Below, piece after piece: positions 63,376-64,000 of a stretch of 64,000 bases of DNA. Within the stretch, counting starts at the first letter, position 1; each line of letters starts with the position of its first letter. The notes under the pieces were generated by a model. The model did not search any database. It worked only from the letters and a program-made list of their open reading frames with translations, and had not been told where the DNA came from. The position numbers and the translations under genes are program-made. Origin of the DNA: Tabrizicola sp. GTDB lineage: Bacteria > Pseudomonadota > Alphaproteobacteria > Rhodobacterales > Rhodobacteraceae. The DNA is taken from the NCBI RefSeq assembly GCF_030373185.1, contig NZ_JAUCZH010000002.1, forward strand, positions 1 through 64,000, in the 5' to 3' direction.

Positions 63376-64000
63376 ATGGACAATCAACTCGACGCCATCA
63401 CGACGATCTTCACCGAGTTCTATTATTGGGTCACAATACCGCTCATGTTCCTCATCCATGTGGGCTTCTGCATGTATGAGGTCGGCGCCAGCCGTCGGCG
63501 CAACCACATGCACACGCTGATGAAGAATTCGATGATCATTCCACTGGTCACGATCACCTTCTTCTTCTTCGGCTGGTGGCTCTATTGGGCGCTGCCGAAC
63601 GGCCCCTTCATCACCGGCGGCATCGAATGGGAAGCCGCGGCGGCCAATTCGCCAATGTCAAACACCATGGCAACGAACCTTGATGACCGGATCACGGGCG
63701 TCTTCTGGGCGGCCTTCCTTCTGTTTTCGTGGACTGCCGCCTCCATCGTTTCAGGCGCGGTGATCGAGCGCATCAACTCGGGTGCCTTCTGGGTGCTGGC
63801 CGTTGTCATCGGGTCTGGCGCATGGATCATCGACGCGGCATGGGGCTGGCACCCACAGGGCTGGATGGTCAGGCTGCTTGGATACCATGACGCCTATGCC
63901 TCGGGGGTCATTCACGCCATCGCGGGCGGATTTGCGCTTGGGGTGCTGCTGGTCCTCGGACCCCGTCTTGGGAAATTCGGCGCCGATGGGTCGATCCGCA
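63376..64000 (+). CDS. Third Amt-family transporter, N-terminal part (runs off the window)
   Basis: Reading from ATG 63376 gives 208 codons to the window edge: MDNQLDAITTIFTEFYYWV, then TIPLMFLIHVGFCMYEVGASR, FSWTAASIVSGAVIERI, AAWGWHPQGWM and GYHDAYASGVIHAIAGG with the first pore His (His180). It resembles the twin-His Amt at 55.0-56.4 kb rather than the divergent copy. The second His lies outside the window. AGGAAACACAGGG precedes the start. It is divergent from mgsABC-gmaS, suggesting uptake of methylammonium or ammonium together with N-methylglutamate synthesis. Confidence 0.92.
   Translation, partial: MDNQLDAITTIFTEFYYWVTIPLMFLIHVGFCMYEVGASRRRNHMHTLMKNSMIIPLVTITFFFFGWWLYWALPNGPFITGGIEWEAAAANSPMSNTMATNLDDRITGVFWAAFLLFSWTAASIVSGAVIERINSGAFWVLAVVIGSGAWIIDAAWGWHPQGWMVRLLGYHDAYASGVIHAIAGGFALGVLLVLGPRLGKFGADGSIR

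Noticed and set aside
44432-64000. Methylamine dehydrogenase (mau) cluster
   Set aside because: No mauA/mauB-type periplasmic dehydrogenase or maturation genes were seen; monomethylamine is handled by gmaS and mgsABC here.
1-64000. CRISPR arrays, prophage, insertion sequences, rRNA or tRNA genes
   Set aside because: No regular spaced repeats, transposase, integrase, phage structural genes or cloverleaf-like sequence with a recognisable anticodon arm were found on reading both strands.

Overview
The window reads as a chromosomal segment of an alphaproteobacterium of the family Rhodobacteraceae. The evidence is high GC, dense short-gap operons with ATGA/TTGA overlaps, a chvI-chvG-hprK-rapZ-EIIA-HPr block beside pckA, an ethylmalonyl-CoA-pathway dehydrogenase (mcd), etfBA, and the marine-roseobacter style genes for methylated-amine catabolism. 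The genus cannot be fixed from the sequence alone. No rRNA, tRNA, CRISPR array or insertion sequence was recognised.

Layout. 1-5.5 kb: start of tuf, parC, then small accessory genes (SH3 protein, SDR, ATP-grasp, HIG1). 5.5-10 kb: cobalamin adenosyltransferase, etfBA and a 3-hydroxyacyl-CoA dehydrogenase, followed by one gene of foreign-looking codon usage (9.9-10.3 kb). 10.4-17.7 kb: minus-strand chvI-chvG-hprK-rapZ-EIIA-HPr-acyltransferase set, divergent from pckA; chvG carries a frameshift caused by an extra unit in a 5-bp repeat. 17.7-21.8 kb: TauE-like permease, mcd, MFS permease. 21.8-31.7 kb: a long minus-strand housekeeping series, folK-rpoZ-rsh-DUF2062-pdxJ-hyp-acpS-hyp-lepB-rnc-era-DUF1491-recO. 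31.8-44.4 kb: NYN protein, YqaA, ispH, DUF3429, rnhA, TRIC channel, TetR, fmt with three def paralogues, PatB/MalY-like lyase, L,D-transpeptidase, cobD, lytic transglycosylase, glycosyltransferase.

44.4-64 kb is a methylamine island. Its genes, by similarity to characterised families, form a stepwise route: Tmm oxidises trimethylamine to TMAO; Tdm splits TMAO to dimethylamine and formaldehyde, with a folate-binding domain to take the formaldehyde; DmmDABC converts dimethylamine to monomethylamine; GmaS and MgsABC convert monomethylamine to gamma-glutamylmethylamide and N-methylglutamate. The last enzyme, N-methylglutamate dehydrogenase, is not in the window. The island also holds a truncated haemoglobin next to tdm, a GlxA/AraC-type regulator at the end of the dmm operon, a cupin, three Amt-family proteins and a 53-residue membrane protein between two of them.

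The points most worth attention are: an Amt paralogue lacking both pore histidines (Tyr and Phe instead) inside the island; the small membrane protein paired with it; a shared TTCYTGT-N6-ACA element before tmm, dmmD and tdm, with looser copies before mgsA/amt; and the chvG repeat frameshift. Functions are assigned by recognising family motifs in translated sequence; no database search was possible.
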